In this document: piece by piece, positions 9,310 through 18,160 of the stretch | Layout: every line of letters starts with the position of its first letter | How positions within the stretch are numbered: position 1 is the stretch's first letter | NCBI GenBank assembly: GCA_030625885.1 | Contig: DAOUPZ010000016.1 | Span: 29,470-93,469, forward strand | Origin: Clostridia bacterium | GTDB lineage: Bacteria; Bacillota; DAOUPZ01 | Direction of reading: 5' to 3' | DNA length: 64,000 nt | Program-made: the position numbers and the translations under genes | Notes under the pieces: generated by a model | The model's input: the letters and a program-made list of their open reading frames with translations, nothing else | Database searches by the model: none | What the model was told of the DNA's origin: nothing

Positions 9310-10251
9310 CTAAAGCATATAACGAATGATGGTGAAAAACAGCAACGCCATACAAGATGCGGCAACCATCAAACGTATAGAAACTAACATATCTTCTAAA
9401 ACCAAACCTCGTCTCGCTTCTCCGATTGTTGGTTTATAAACTATTTTTCCAAAATAATAATTGGATCCGCCCAGCTGTATACCCAATGCACCGGCAGCGG
9501 CTGCCTCAGGATATCCGGCATTCGGACTGCTATGTTTTCTCCCATCTCGCATCATGACCTGCCATCCAGACACGACATCTAATCCTAATACCGCCCCGGC
9601 TAAAGCAATACAAGCACCTGTTAAACGAGCCGGAATGAAATTAACCACATCATCCAGCTTTGCTGCTGCCCACCCAAAATCATAGTATTTTTCATTTTTA
9701 TATCCTACCATGGAATCCATTGTATTAATAGCTTTATAGGTAAGCGCCAAGGGTGCCCCGCCAATAAACATATACATAAGAGGTGCTATAATCCCATCCG
9801 ATGTATTTTCTACCACGGTTTCCACAATAGCACGCGCTATTTCGTTCTGATTCAATGCTTCCGTATCTCGCCCAACTAAATATGAAAGTAATTGTCGGGC
9901 TTTAGGTATATCCTGTGTCTTTAATACCTGATAAACTTTTAGAGCTTCTTTTCCCAAACATTTCATCGCCAGACACGTCCATAAGAGAACGATATTAACA
10001 ACCCAAAATAAGCCGGGATGAATCTGTTGGCATAACCACAATAGTCCATAAGAACTACCATATGTCATTAAAACAGTAGAAACAACCAATAAAACACCAC
10101 CATATTTCAATCTTCTCGAAGAAGAACCATATTTTCTGATGCGCTTTTCAAACCATTGAATATACTTACCGATAAACCGTACAGGATGCGGAAACCAGTA
10201 CGGATCACCAAGCAGCCCGTCCATTATAAATGCAGCATAAATGCTAACCAT
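9310..10251 (-). CDS. cbiB: Adenosylcobinamide-phosphate synthase, membrane protein
   Basis: CbiB (313 aa) joins adenosylcobyric acid with aminopropanol (phosphate). The N-terminal DGLLGDPYWFPHPVRFIGKYI region and NTSDGIIAPLMYMFIGG near 149-165 are family signatures. AINTMDSMVGYKNEKY follows at about 172-187. Several hydrophobic spans, including the last about 20 residues, indicate an integral membrane protein. It starts 8 bases inside the end of cbiP and is followed by cobD. Confidence 0.94.
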   Translation of the reverse strand: MVSIYAAFIMDGLLGDPYWFPHPVRFIGKYIQWFEKRIRKYGSSSRRLKYGGVLLVVSTVLMTYGSSYGLLWLCQQIHPGLFWVVNIVLLWTCLAMKCLGKEALKVYQVLKTQDIPKARQLLSYLVGRDTEALNQNEIARAIVETVVENTSDGIIAPLMYMFIGGAPLALTYKAINTMDSMVGYKNEKYYDFGWAAAKLDDVVNFIPARLTGACIALAGAVLGLDVVSGWQVMMRDGRKHSSPNAGYPEAAAAGALGIQLGGSNYYFGKIVYKPTIGEARRGLVLEDMLVSIRLMVAASCMALLFFTIIRYML

Positions 10252-11752
10252 CTAACCTGTCCTCCATAATTTCATAGATTTTCTTCATATCCAGATGTTC
10301 TCGAACAATATCCGCTAATTGGTCATATTGTTCTTCTTTATACTGCCAATAATCTACACCTGTTCGTTTAATCGGTTCCTTTTTTCTAATTTCACGTACA
10401 TTATCTAGATAATTTCCTGTAAAGAAAGCGTTATCAAAAATACCATGAAAATACGTCCCCGCTGCGGTCTTGTTCAGATTCATGGCGCCATCCATACCCT
10501 GCAAAGCACCATTGTCTTTGGGTATGACTTTAATGAATGGCATACTATTTTTACCCAACGCTGTATCCCCCATATGTATTTCGTATCCCTGTACCTTTTT
10601 ACCAAACCAATCTTCAATACCTTCTGACAAAGTGGTTGTCTTTTCATGACTGAAAGTCGTTACCACATCTAAGAGACCCAAACCATCTAAAACTTCTTGT
10701 GATGCTTCCACCTGCATCGGATCAAGAATTCTCTTTCCTAACATTTGATAACCGCCGCATATCCCAAACACACAACTGTTGTTTTGATGGGCAGAGAGAA
10801 TTTGCTCCGCCATTCCAGTCTGATAAAGCTTTAGGCAATCATCCATGGTGCTTTTCGTCCCGGGTAGAATAATTAGATCGGGCTCACCCAAAGGATCTGT
10901 CAATTCCACAAACCGCAAGCGCACATCTCTTTGCAAAGATAGGGCATTAAAATCTGTAAAGTTTGAAATATGGGGCAATTTAATGACCGCAACATCCAAA
11001 TCTCCCTGCTCATTCCGAGTATACTTCTCCCAATCCGTTACACTATCTTCATCTTCTAAATCCAAATTAAAATGCGGAATAACCCCGAGCACAGGCACAT
11101 GGATTAATTCTTCCAACATTTGAAGACCCGGTTTTAAAATTTCCAAACTGCCGCGGAACTTATTGATAATAACACCTTTAACCCGACAACGCTCTTCTTC
11201 TGTCAGCAGCATCATGGTACCCACCAAAGAGGCAAAAACACCCCCTCTATCAATATCTCCTATCAGGATTACCGGAGAATCAGCCATTTCCGCCATGCCC
11301 ATATTGACAATGTCATCCTCTTTCAAATTGATTTCTGCTGGACTGCCTGCGCCTTCAATCACCACAATATCACTTTCATCTGCAAGCGAACGATAGATTG
11401 CTTTAATCTTTTCCCGCAGCTGAGGCTTAAACTTAAAATATTCTACCGCATCCATGTCAGCATAAACGATTCCATTAAAAATCACCTGTGATTGATGGTC
11501 CGTCGTTGGCTTTAACAAGATGGGATTCATACGAGAAGAAGGAACTTGATGAGCCGCTTCCGCCTGCATGACCTGTGCCCTTCCCATTTCATGCCCTTCG
11601 GGGGTAATGGCAGAATTCAGTGACATATTTTGTGATTTAAAGGGATTAACATGATAGCCATCCTGCGTAAAAATACGACACAATGCTGTTGCTAAAATGC
11701 TTTTCCCTACCGATGATGAAGTTCCCTGCAGCATCACGCTTTTTCCTTTCAT
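10244..11752 (-). CDS. cbiP: Cobyric acid synthase
   Basis: CbiP/CobQ (502 aa) performs four glutamine-dependent amidations at positions b, d, e and g. The N-terminal P-loop GTSSSVGKSILATALCRIF is near residues 9-27. IEGAGSPAEINL follows near 129-140, and the triad-type glutaminase domain has FGICGGYQMLG near 331-341. AGGAGG lies 6 bases before the ATG at 11752; the frame extends 24 bases further upstream without a comparable site. It is 10 bases downstream of cobC. Confidence 0.95.
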   Translation of the reverse strand: MKGKSVMLQGTSSSVGKSILATALCRIFTQDGYHVNPFKSQNMSLNSAITPEGHEMGRAQVMQAEAAHQVPSSRMNPILLKPTTDHQSQVIFNGIVYADMDAVEYFKFKPQLREKIKAIYRSLADESDIVVIEGAGSPAEINLKEDDIVNMGMAEMADSPVILIGDIDRGGVFASLVGTMMLLTEEERCRVKGVIINKFRGSLEILKPGLQMLEELIHVPVLGVIPHFNLDLEDEDSVTDWEKYTRNEQGDLDVAVIKLPHISNFTDFNALSLQRDVRLRFVELTDPLGEPDLIILPGTKSTMDDCLKLYQTGMAEQILSAHQNNSCVFGICGGYQMLGKRILDPMQVEASQEVLDGLGLLDVVTTFSHEKTTTLSEGIEDWFGKKVQGYEIHMGDTALGKNSMPFIKVIPKDNGALQGMDGAMNLNKTAAGTYFHGIFDNAFFTGNYLDNVREIRKKEPIKRTGVDYWQYKEEQYDQLADIVREHLDMKKIYEIMEDRLDG

Positions 11753-11762
11753 GATCGTCCTC

Positions 11763-12359
11763 CTACTCTGTTGCATTAATTTTTTTTATCGTACAATGTC
11801 CGTCCACAAGCTCCAACAGGCTATAAGTGCCCTGTTCAAAACAAAAATTCCAATAACCCTCTTCCTTCATCCCCATCAGTTCAGCAGCAATCACCCTTAA
11901 CGTTCCCTGATGAGCAACAATCAAAATCGTTTCGTCCAATCCACCAGCAAAAATCTGCGCCAGACTGCTTTTGACACGGTTGTAAAAAATCATAAATGAG
12001 TCGCCATCGGGTACTTGAGCATACTTCCAATCATTAATCCATGATTGCCAATTTTCCGGATCATCAGCTTCAATTTCCTGATAATGTTTTCCTTCCCAAG
12101 CACCAAAATCAAACTCTGCGAAACCCTCTATTTGCTGAATTTGCAGTTGTTTTTCACCAATAATACGCTTTGCTGTCTGCATACTCCGCTGCAAAGGACT
12201 GGAAATAACACGATCGAATTGAACAGGAAACAATATGTTTTTCAGTTTCTCTGCTTGCCATACGCCGTAGTCACTCAACAAGCAATCCGTTCGTCCATAA
12301 TAAACACCTTTCCTATTATATTCCGTTTCACCATGACGTACCAGATACAATCTGATCAT
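11763..12359 (-). CDS. cobC: Alpha-ribazole phosphatase, histidine phosphatase family
   Basis: A 198-residue phosphoglycerate-mutase-like phosphatase, with the catalytic RHGETEYN near 8-15, SSPLQRSMQTA near 54-64 and a second histidine in VAHQGTLR near 150. In this operon it most likely dephosphorylates alpha-ribazole-5'-phosphate or adenosylcobalamin-5'-phosphate in nucleotide-loop assembly. The assignment rests on location, since the superfamily is broad. Its start overlaps the cobS stop by 4 bases. Confidence 0.87.
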   Translation of the reverse strand: MIRLYLVRHGETEYNRKGVYYGRTDCLLSDYGVWQAEKLKNILFPVQFDRVISSPLQRSMQTAKRIIGEKQLQIQQIEGFAEFDFGAWEGKHYQEIEADDPENWQSWINDWKYAQVPDGDSFMIFYNRVKSSLAQIFAGGLDETILIVAHQGTLRVIAAELMGMKEEGYWNFCFEQGTYSLLELVDGHCTIKKINATE

Positions 12360-13108
12360 AGAATACCAATCCTTCCAAGCAGAGCCATAACCAGCAAACA
12401 GACAATTTCCACCACTTCACTTCCTGCTCCCAGCGTATCACCCGTCATCCCCTGTATTTTAGACTGAATGTAGTATCGATAAAATATCCCGCAAAGCAAA
12501 CAAATACCAAACAAATAGATACTGACCATTCCAAGAAAACCGAACAAAATAATTTTCCCTAAAAATAACGTTACAAATAAACTGACTATTGAAATTTTAC
12601 CAATATAAAAATTTCCCAAACCGCTGCCCTTTCTGGCATATTGCGCTCGATACATCAATACACTCTGCATCGTTTTAGCAGCAACCGGCGCCAGTAAAAT
12701 CGCCAATACAATTTTCTCTGAGGGAATAGCTGCAAGCAGTATCATCCGAAACAAAAGATCAAAGACAATGGCCAGTACACCATTGGTACCAACCCGGCTG
12801 TCCCGCATAATTTCCAGCATCTGCTCTAGCGGACGCGCTGAATATATACCGTCACAGGTATCCGCAAGCCCGTCCAAATGAAAACCGCCTGTCACTAATA
12901 CATTTGCCAAAATGGCACAAAGAATAGGGAAATAACCGTTCAGTAAATAATCTGCCCCTAAATACACCAGCGAACAAAAACTGCCTATAACCAGACCCGC
13001 AATCGGAAAATATATAATTCCTTTAGCAAAATCATTTTCTTTAATGTCAATTTGAACGGGAATAGGAATACGCGTTAAAAACTGTAATGTTAAAATTAAT
13101 CGTCTCAT
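12356..13108 (-). CDS. cobS: Adenosylcobinamide-GDP ribazoletransferase (cobalamin synthase)
   Basis: CobS (250 aa) is a polytopic membrane enzyme condensing adenosylcobinamide-GDP with alpha-ribazole(-phosphate). FLTRIPIP near 9-16 and GGFHLDGLADTCDGI near 70-84 are hallmark motifs; the second holds the aspartates that bind Mg. RDSRVGTNGVLA follows. GAGGGGAT precedes the ATG at 13108; the longer frame to 13147 lacks family similarity in its first 13 residues. Confidence 0.94.
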   Translation of the reverse strand: MRRLILTLQFLTRIPIPVQIDIKENDFAKGIIYFPIAGLVIGSFCSLVYLGADYLLNGYFPILCAILANVLVTGGFHLDGLADTCDGIYSARPLEQMLEIMRDSRVGTNGVLAIVFDLLFRMILLAAIPSEKIVLAILLAPVAAKTMQSVLMYRAQYARKGSGLGNFYIGKISIVSLFVTLFLGKIILFGFLGMVSIYLFGICLLCGIFYRYYIQSKIQGMTGDTLGAGSEVVEIVCLLVMALLGRIGIL

Positions 13109-13119
13109 ACAATCCCCTC

Positions 13120-13674
13120 TTATTTGATCTTCATAGGCATACCGCAAACCGTCAAATAAACTTCATCCGCACAGGATGCTAAATACTGATTCACTCTTCC
13201 TGCAATATCTCGAAAAACCCTTCCCAGCTTGCTTTCCGGAACAATACTGCTTCCCAATTCATTGGTGACCAGAATGACTGTCGCTTCCACATCCTGAATC
13301 CCGTTAATCAGTTGATGCATTTCAGTAAGAATTTTGTTTTCCACCGCCTCAAAATCGATCTCTTCCAGTGGATGGTTATGACAAAATTCCAGCATCAGAT
13401 TAGAAGTCATTATGGTTACACAATCCAGTAAAATACCGTTAAAAAACTTCCCTTTTTCTCGAATTACATTTCCCAATCCTTTATAGCCTTCATACGTTTC
13501 CCATTTCTGCGGTCTTGAATTTTGATGCTTTCTAATTCGCATCTTCATTTCATCATCATACGCCATAGCGGTAGCAATATAAAGAATATTGCCGCCTAAT
13601 TTTTTGGCATGTTGTTCAGCATATTGACTCTTCCCACTTCTTGCGCCGCCTGTAATTAACATGATTTTTCCCAT
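13120..13674 (-). CDS. cobU: Adenosylcobinamide kinase / adenosylcobinamide-phosphate guanylyltransferase
   Basis: CobU (184 aa from the ATG at 13674) phosphorylates adenosylcobinamide and then transfers GMP from GTP. The P-loop GGARSGKSQYAE is at the N terminus. IATAMAYDDEMKMRI and the guanylylated-histidine region RIRKHQNSRP follow near 36-55. LVTNELGSSIVPES and FRDIAGRVNQYLA are further family marks. An ATG at 13680 abuts the AAGGTGG site, so 13674 is the better spaced start. Confidence 0.94.
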   Translation of the reverse strand: MGKIMLITGGARSGKSQYAEQHAKKLGGNILYIATAMAYDDEMKMRIRKHQNSRPQKWETYEGYKGLGNVIREKGKFFNGILLDCVTIMTSNLMLEFCHNHPLEEIDFEAVENKILTEMHQLINGIQDVEATVILVTNELGSSIVPESKLGRVFRDIAGRVNQYLASCADEVYLTVCGMPMKIK

Positions 13675-13685
13675 ATCCATCCACC

Positions 13686-14753
13686 TTATCTGATATCTAC
13701 ATAATCACTGTCATCTATATTTCCTTCTGTAAACGTACCCATATCACAAATGATTTTTGCTGCCGCTTCAATGAGCTGAAATGCCAAAGGACAGCCGGAA
13801 CCTTCCCCCAGCCGCATATTTAAATTGAGCATGGGCTCTATGCCTAACAAATCAACTGCAATTTGAAACCCCGGCTCTGCAGAACAATGGGAAGGAATCA
13901 TATACCCTTTTACCAAGGGATTGATTTTATATGCCGTTAATGCAGCCGCCATCGAAATGAAACCATCTATGACGATGGGCACACGATAATAGGCTGAGCC
14001 TAAAAAACAACCCACCATACCGGCAATGTCAAATCCACCCACTTTTGCAAGAACATCCAGCGGATCGTCTGGAGTGGGTTGGTTGATTTCCAGCACCTGC
14101 TTAATGACCCCTTTTTTATGTGCATATTGCGCTTCAGTTAATCCTGCTCCCTTTCCTACGCTTTCATCTACCGAGCAGCCTGTAAATGCTGAGATAATGG
14201 CACTGCTACTACTGGTATTGCCGATCCCCATTTCTCCGGTTCCCAACAACTCGTAACCTTCATTAACTAACTGTTCCACCATTTCAATACCAACTTCAAT
14301 CCCCTCTATGGCCTCTTCCCGCGTCATAGCAGGCCCTTTGACCATATTAGAAGTTCCCTGACGGATTTTTCGTTGTATGAGCTGAGGATGATTGACTTGC
14401 CCCTTTATCCCAATATCCACCACGCGAATATCTGCTCCCGCATGTTTTGACAAGACATTAATCCCGGTAATGCCTTTGAAAAAATTACCTGTTTGCAAAA
14501 CCGTTACTTCTTGCGGCGCTGGACTTACTTGTTCTTCATAGATACCATTATCTGCTGCCATCACAATCGTCACTTTTTTATGAATTTCATTGTACAGCTT
14601 ACCTGTAATTCCTGCCAGCTGCGCCGCAATGTCTTCCAGTCTCCCCAGGCTGCCGATCGGTTTAACCAGCCCGTCCAATCGTTGCTGTGCTTTTTTCTTT
14701 GATACGTCATCCAACGGTTGAATGCCATTGACGACTTGCTCAAACATTTTCAT
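13686..14753 (-). CDS. cobT: Nicotinate-nucleotide--dimethylbenzimidazole phosphoribosyltransferase
   Basis: CobT (355 aa) activates the lower-ligand base to its alpha-ribotide. Family marks are KPIGSLGRLEDIAAQLAG, MAADNGIYEEQVSPAPQEVT and GEMGIGNTSSSSAI. The catalytic glutamate is expected in the C-terminal LRLGEGSGCPLAF-like segment. The frame is open 66 codons further upstream inside the nitrilase gene, but the family start and length fit the ATG at 14753, one base after the nitrilase stop. No DMB-synthesis genes (bza) are visible, so the native base is unknown. Confidence 0.95.
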   Translation of the reverse strand: MKMFEQVVNGIQPLDDVSKKKAQQRLDGLVKPIGSLGRLEDIAAQLAGITGKLYNEIHKKVTIVMAADNGIYEEQVSPAPQEVTVLQTGNFFKGITGINVLSKHAGADIRVVDIGIKGQVNHPQLIQRKIRQGTSNMVKGPAMTREEAIEGIEVGIEMVEQLVNEGYELLGTGEMGIGNTSSSSAIISAFTGCSVDESVGKGAGLTEAQYAHKKGVIKQVLEINQPTPDDPLDVLAKVGGFDIAGMVGCFLGSAYYRVPIVIDGFISMAAALTAYKINPLVKGYMIPSHCSAEPGFQIAVDLLGIEPMLNLNMRLGEGSGCPLAFQLIEAAAKIICDMGTFTEGNIDDSDYVDIR

Positions 14754-14754
14754 T

Positions 14755-15603
14755 CTATTCGCCCCTTCTTTCTTCACTTTTCCATAATTTTTTATATAAT
14801 TGTGGTTTCCTATAATATAAGAAAAAAGAATCCCCCATTGATATTCTCTCATGTTGTCGTGGCAAATTGACCTGATCTGCCGCAAGGAAAACTGTGACCA
14901 TGCTTTCCTTCTCTGTAAAATCTTGTGCAATAATATTTCCCTTAGGATCAACTACCAGAATTCCCCCACCAAATTGCTTGTCTTTCCCATTAGTTCCTAC
15001 CAAATTACAACAAGCTACAAAAACCGTATTATCATAGGCACGAGCAGGAATATATTTCAACCATAATTCTCTGCGTCTTAATGATGAAAGCGGCGAGGCA
15101 TGAGGAACAAAAATAATCTCAGCACCTTGTAATGATAGAACTGTTGAAACCTCAGGGAAGTGACTATCCCAGCAAATTTCTATTCCAAAAGTTGCTTTTG
15201 GTTCATGGAAAACAGGTAAAACATCTCCTGAAACAAATCGTTTTTTTTCTCTTTCTCCTAAATGTGTTTTTCGATACCGCTGGACCCGTCCATCAGGAAA
15301 ACAAACGACCTGGGTAATATAAAACAAATCTCTATCTTCTTTTTCACAAAATCCTGTCAGAATAGTCATCTCATTTACCTGAGATAATTTACTTAAAAAT
15401 TGTATGCTTTTCTCCCTAACACCTTCTTCCCATAATACACACTCATCAAGAGCATAACCATGTACCGCCATCTCCGGAAAACAAATTATATCCGTCTCTT
15501 GTACTTTGGCAGCTTCCACAAAGTGTTTGATCTTTTTTAGATTTTCTTCTGTTTCTCCCACTCGCGATTCCATTTGTACCAAAGATATCTTACAGTTTTC
15601 CAT
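14755..15603 (-). CDS. Carbon-nitrogen hydrolase (nitrilase superfamily)
   Basis: This 282-residue protein has the Glu-Lys-Cys triad of nitrilase-superfamily amidases: E44 in CFPEMAVHGY, a lysine near 112 in YRKTHLGE, and a cysteine near 145 in GIEICWDSHFPE. It probably hydrolyses a small amide or nitrile, or carries out ammonia transfer. AGGAGG lies 6 bases before its ATG. It sits inside the B12 operon between the binding protein and cobT and is not a standard cobalamin gene. Its substrate cannot be read from sequence. No signal peptide, so cytoplasmic. Confidence 0.85.
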   Translation of the reverse strand: MENCKISLVQMESRVGETEENLKKIKHFVEAAKVQETDIICFPEMAVHGYALDECVLWEEGVREKSIQFLSKLSQVNEMTILTGFCEKEDRDLFYITQVVCFPDGRVQRYRKTHLGEREKKRFVSGDVLPVFHEPKATFGIEICWDSHFPEVSTVLSLQGAEIIFVPHASPLSSLRRRELWLKYIPARAYDNTVFVACCNLVGTNGKDKQFGGGILVVDPKGNIIAQDFTEKESMVTVFLAADQVNLPRQHERISMGDSFFLYYRKPQLYKKLWKSEERRGE

Positions 15604-15621
15604 TTCTATCCTCCTGAAAGT

Positions 15622-17079
15622 TTAATTTAATACTTTCAATTGATTTAAAGCTTCTACAACTTCTTTTCCAGTCACAAGCTGCTGAGGATTAAATTGCCCA
15701 TTATCACACTGCATCAAATGATTATTAACAACAATTTGCACAATTCTTGAATTGGAAACCTCATTAATATCTTTAATATTCACCTTTTTTTGTGTATCTT
15801 TTAAATCATGTAACATAAATAAAATACCAGCCAATTCTCCTCTTGTTATTTTTTGCTCAGGATAAAACATTTCTGAGCCATTTTCTTTATAGCTTTCCAT
15901 ATATCCCGAAAGAACGGCTGTCTCAATGAAATCAAAATTTGGGTGATCTACAGCAACATCTTTAAACATTCCATACGTATGCCCTTTATATTGTTTCTTG
16001 TAATATTTTGAAGTAGGTACGAAAATTTCTTTATGCTTATAACGTACAGCTATTTCAGCCATCTGATTCCTAGTAACAACATCCTCCGCAGCAAATCTAG
16101 TAATATCATCAACAATTTCCGGATAAAACATTCTTGTTAGTTCTTTTATCCCTTTAATATAACGAAAATTAGGACTGGATATAATCTTTTCATTAATGAC
16201 GTAGACCCTATTATTTTTGACAGCCTTAATCGCAGAAAATCCGGGTCTAATAGAAATGGCATGTTGATTACCCCCTGCATTCATTGCCCCCCTTTGGGAA
16301 ACAAAAACATCAATATCATTACCATTTTCAAGTATTCTTTCTGCTCCAAAAGCAGCAATGGAACTCCCTTTTGTAACGGCTTGAGCATTTTTGGCAACAT
16401 TGATTCCTCCGGCATTTTCAATCGCTTTAGCTGCCATTGAATCAGGCGTAATCGTTTTATAACCATTTTCTGAAGATTCAAAGTATACTTGTACTTTAGA
16501 AGTCATATTTTGTGTCAATTCACTGATATGATCAATCCCTGCATGAAAATCCTGCAAAAGATTTGCAGCTTGTTCTTCTTTTCCTGTAAGAAGCGCCAAT
16601 TTCTGAATATAGGTATCAAACTCAGCAAATTTTTCCGGATAAAGTGTCACAACATTAATGCCCGCTTTTTCAAGTACTGCTACAAAGTCAGGTACCTTTC
16701 TCTGAATAAAAGGTCTGATTAAAACCACATCCGGCTTTGCCGCAATGACTTTTTCAGGATCAGACCGATAATCGAATACGGGTTTTTCAAGTGATTGAGG
16801 CGGATAAATATCTTGACGCCCAACCCCAATTATTTCTTCATCCAAACCAATTGCAAATAAATTCTCTGTATGAGCTGAATATAAAGATATGATTCTTTGT
16901 GCCGGTTCCTTCATACGAATTTCTTTTCCTAAATCATCTGTAAAAGCTATTTTATATGACCCATCATCTTCCCCTTGAGCTTTGTTAATTTCGGTATTGG
17001 AACAAGAAGAAAAAATTAAAGCTACCATTAAACATAACAGGATCAGGATATTCCGTTTACTTTTATGATAAATATTCAT
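15622..17079 (-). CDS. Corrinoid/metal-complex ABC binding lipoprotein with C-terminal S-layer-like repeats
   Basis: About 485 residues. A lipoprotein signal ends in the lipobox FSSC. A BtuF/FepB-type periplasmic binding domain follows to about residue 310 (KEPAQRIISLYSAHTENLFAIG, then KPDVVLIRPF). The last about 150 residues contain two or three SLH-like repeats (for example MFKDVAVDHPNFDFIETAV, FYPEQKITRGELAGILFML), which in other proteins bind cell-wall polymers. It belongs with the permease and ATPase upstream. Ligand likely cobalamin/cobinamide or another metal complex, from its place in the riboswitch-controlled operon. Start chosen at 17079 (GGAGG about 10 bases upstream). Confidence 0.83.
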   Translation of the reverse strand: MNIYHKSKRNILILLCLMVALIFSSCSNTEINKAQGEDDGSYKIAFTDDLGKEIRMKEPAQRIISLYSAHTENLFAIGLDEEIIGVGRQDIYPPQSLEKPVFDYRSDPEKVIAAKPDVVLIRPFIQRKVPDFVAVLEKAGINVVTLYPEKFAEFDTYIQKLALLTGKEEQAANLLQDFHAGIDHISELTQNMTSKVQVYFESSENGYKTITPDSMAAKAIENAGGINVAKNAQAVTKGSSIAAFGAERILENGNDIDVFVSQRGAMNAGGNQHAISIRPGFSAIKAVKNNRVYVINEKIISSPNFRYIKGIKELTRMFYPEIVDDITRFAAEDVVTRNQMAEIAVRYKHKEIFVPTSKYYKKQYKGHTYGMFKDVAVDHPNFDFIETAVLSGYMESYKENGSEMFYPEQKITRGELAGILFMLHDLKDTQKKVNIKDINEVSNSRIVQIVVNNHLMQCDNGQFNPQQLVTGKEVVEALNQLKVLN

Positions 17080-17158
17080 CTCAATCATCCTCCCATATAA
17101 ACATACTACAATCATGAATTAGCATAAACCTTATAGTGATATTTTATGAAATATTAAT

Positions 17159-17191
17159 AAATCACCAGCAAGTAACGCCTGCTGGTGATTT
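17159..17191 (-). terminator. Stem-loop between cbiK and the binding-protein gene
   Basis: A perfect 12-bp stem (AAATCACCAGCA paired with TGCTGGTGATTT) with a 9-base loop. The U-run is poor on the minus strand (TTTATTAATATTT), so it may be a partial terminator or an RNA-processing or stability site that sets the level of downstream genes relative to cbiK. Confidence 0.6.
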
Positions 17192-17195
17192 TGTA

Positions 17196-18098
17196 CTATT
17201 CTTCTTCTCCGTTATCCTCTATCGCTGCTTTTGTATGCGCTACATAAAGTTCTTGAATAGCCTTATTTTCACCTAAACCATGGATATAGGTGTTTACAAC
17301 AAATCCATTTTTCTTGAGAATACTTTTCCATGCATCCTCTTCATCACCGGCCATATCGTTATTAGCATGATCTCCTGCTACCAGCATGAATGGCATTAAA
17401 GTAACCGTTTCAATATGATTATCATTTAATTTTTCAATGACATTATCCAAATCAGGATACCCTTCTACGGTCCCCATAAATACGTTTTTTACGTCCATAT
17501 CTTCTAAAGCATATTGGAAACATGCATAAGCTGAGTTAGCAGGATGATGCGTTCCATGTCCCATAAATGCCACGGCTTCATTGTCTTTAAGCTCTGGAAG
17601 CTGTGTTTTTAAGGCATTAACAACCGCTTTATAATCCTCAACACTTGTAAGTAATGGAGAACCAATGTTGAATTTATCAAAAGAAGATTTAAATTCTGAC
17701 GCAATTTGAACAACATCCGTGTATTCTGCCCCATTAATCACATGTAATGGTTGAACAATAACCTCTGAAAATCCGTCGTCTTTCATTTTTTGCAACCCTT
17801 GTTTTACAGTGTCAATTTCGATACCATCTCTGTCTTTTAACTTTTTGATGATAATATCGGATGTAAACGCACGTCTTGTTTCATAATCTTTAAATGCATC
17901 TTTAATCTCATTTTCTACTGCTTCAATCGTTACTTCGCGGGTATCCGCATAACTCGTCCCAAAACTAACCACAAGAATTCCCTTTTGGTTTGGATCTTTA
18001 GCAACCTCTCCGGAAGTTTCCTGTGTGCAACCCACTAAAGAAACAACCATTAACATTAAAGATAGAACCAGTGATAATAAAGTAATCTTACTTTTCAT
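17196..18098 (-). CDS. cbiK: CbiK-type sirohydrochlorin cobaltochelatase with lipoprotein signal peptide
   Basis: A 300-residue class II chelatase: GILVVSFGTSYADTRE after the signal region, then MGHGTHHPAN with the metal-ligand histidine, GTVEGYP with the conserved glutamate, and MLVAGDHANNDMAG with the second histidine. The N terminus is a lipoprotein signal ending VSLVGC, predicting export and membrane anchoring, unlike cytoplasmic CbiK. Exported CbiK forms (CbiK-P) are known in Desulfovibrio. It lies between ABC transporter genes. AAGGAG is about 8 bases before the ATG at 18098. Function as metal chelatase, metal carrier or tetrapyrrole binder is open. Confidence 0.88.
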   Translation of the reverse strand: MKSKITLLSLVLSLMLMVVSLVGCTQETSGEVAKDPNQKGILVVSFGTSYADTREVTIEAVENEIKDAFKDYETRRAFTSDIIIKKLKDRDGIEIDTVKQGLQKMKDDGFSEVIVQPLHVINGAEYTDVVQIASEFKSSFDKFNIGSPLLTSVEDYKAVVNALKTQLPELKDNEAVAFMGHGTHHPANSAYACFQYALEDMDVKNVFMGTVEGYPDLDNVIEKLNDNHIETVTLMPFMLVAGDHANNDMAGDEEDAWKSILKKNGFVVNTYIHGLGENKAIQELYVAHTKAAIEDNGEEE

Positions 18099-18160
18099 TG
18101 TCAACTCTCCTTTGATATTTATAAATATGATTCATTTCCCGGCCGGAAAAACTTTAAAAA

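Noticed and set aside
12045..12467. 140-codon plus-strand frame
   Set aside because: Antisense across cobC and the end of cobS; no independent evidence.
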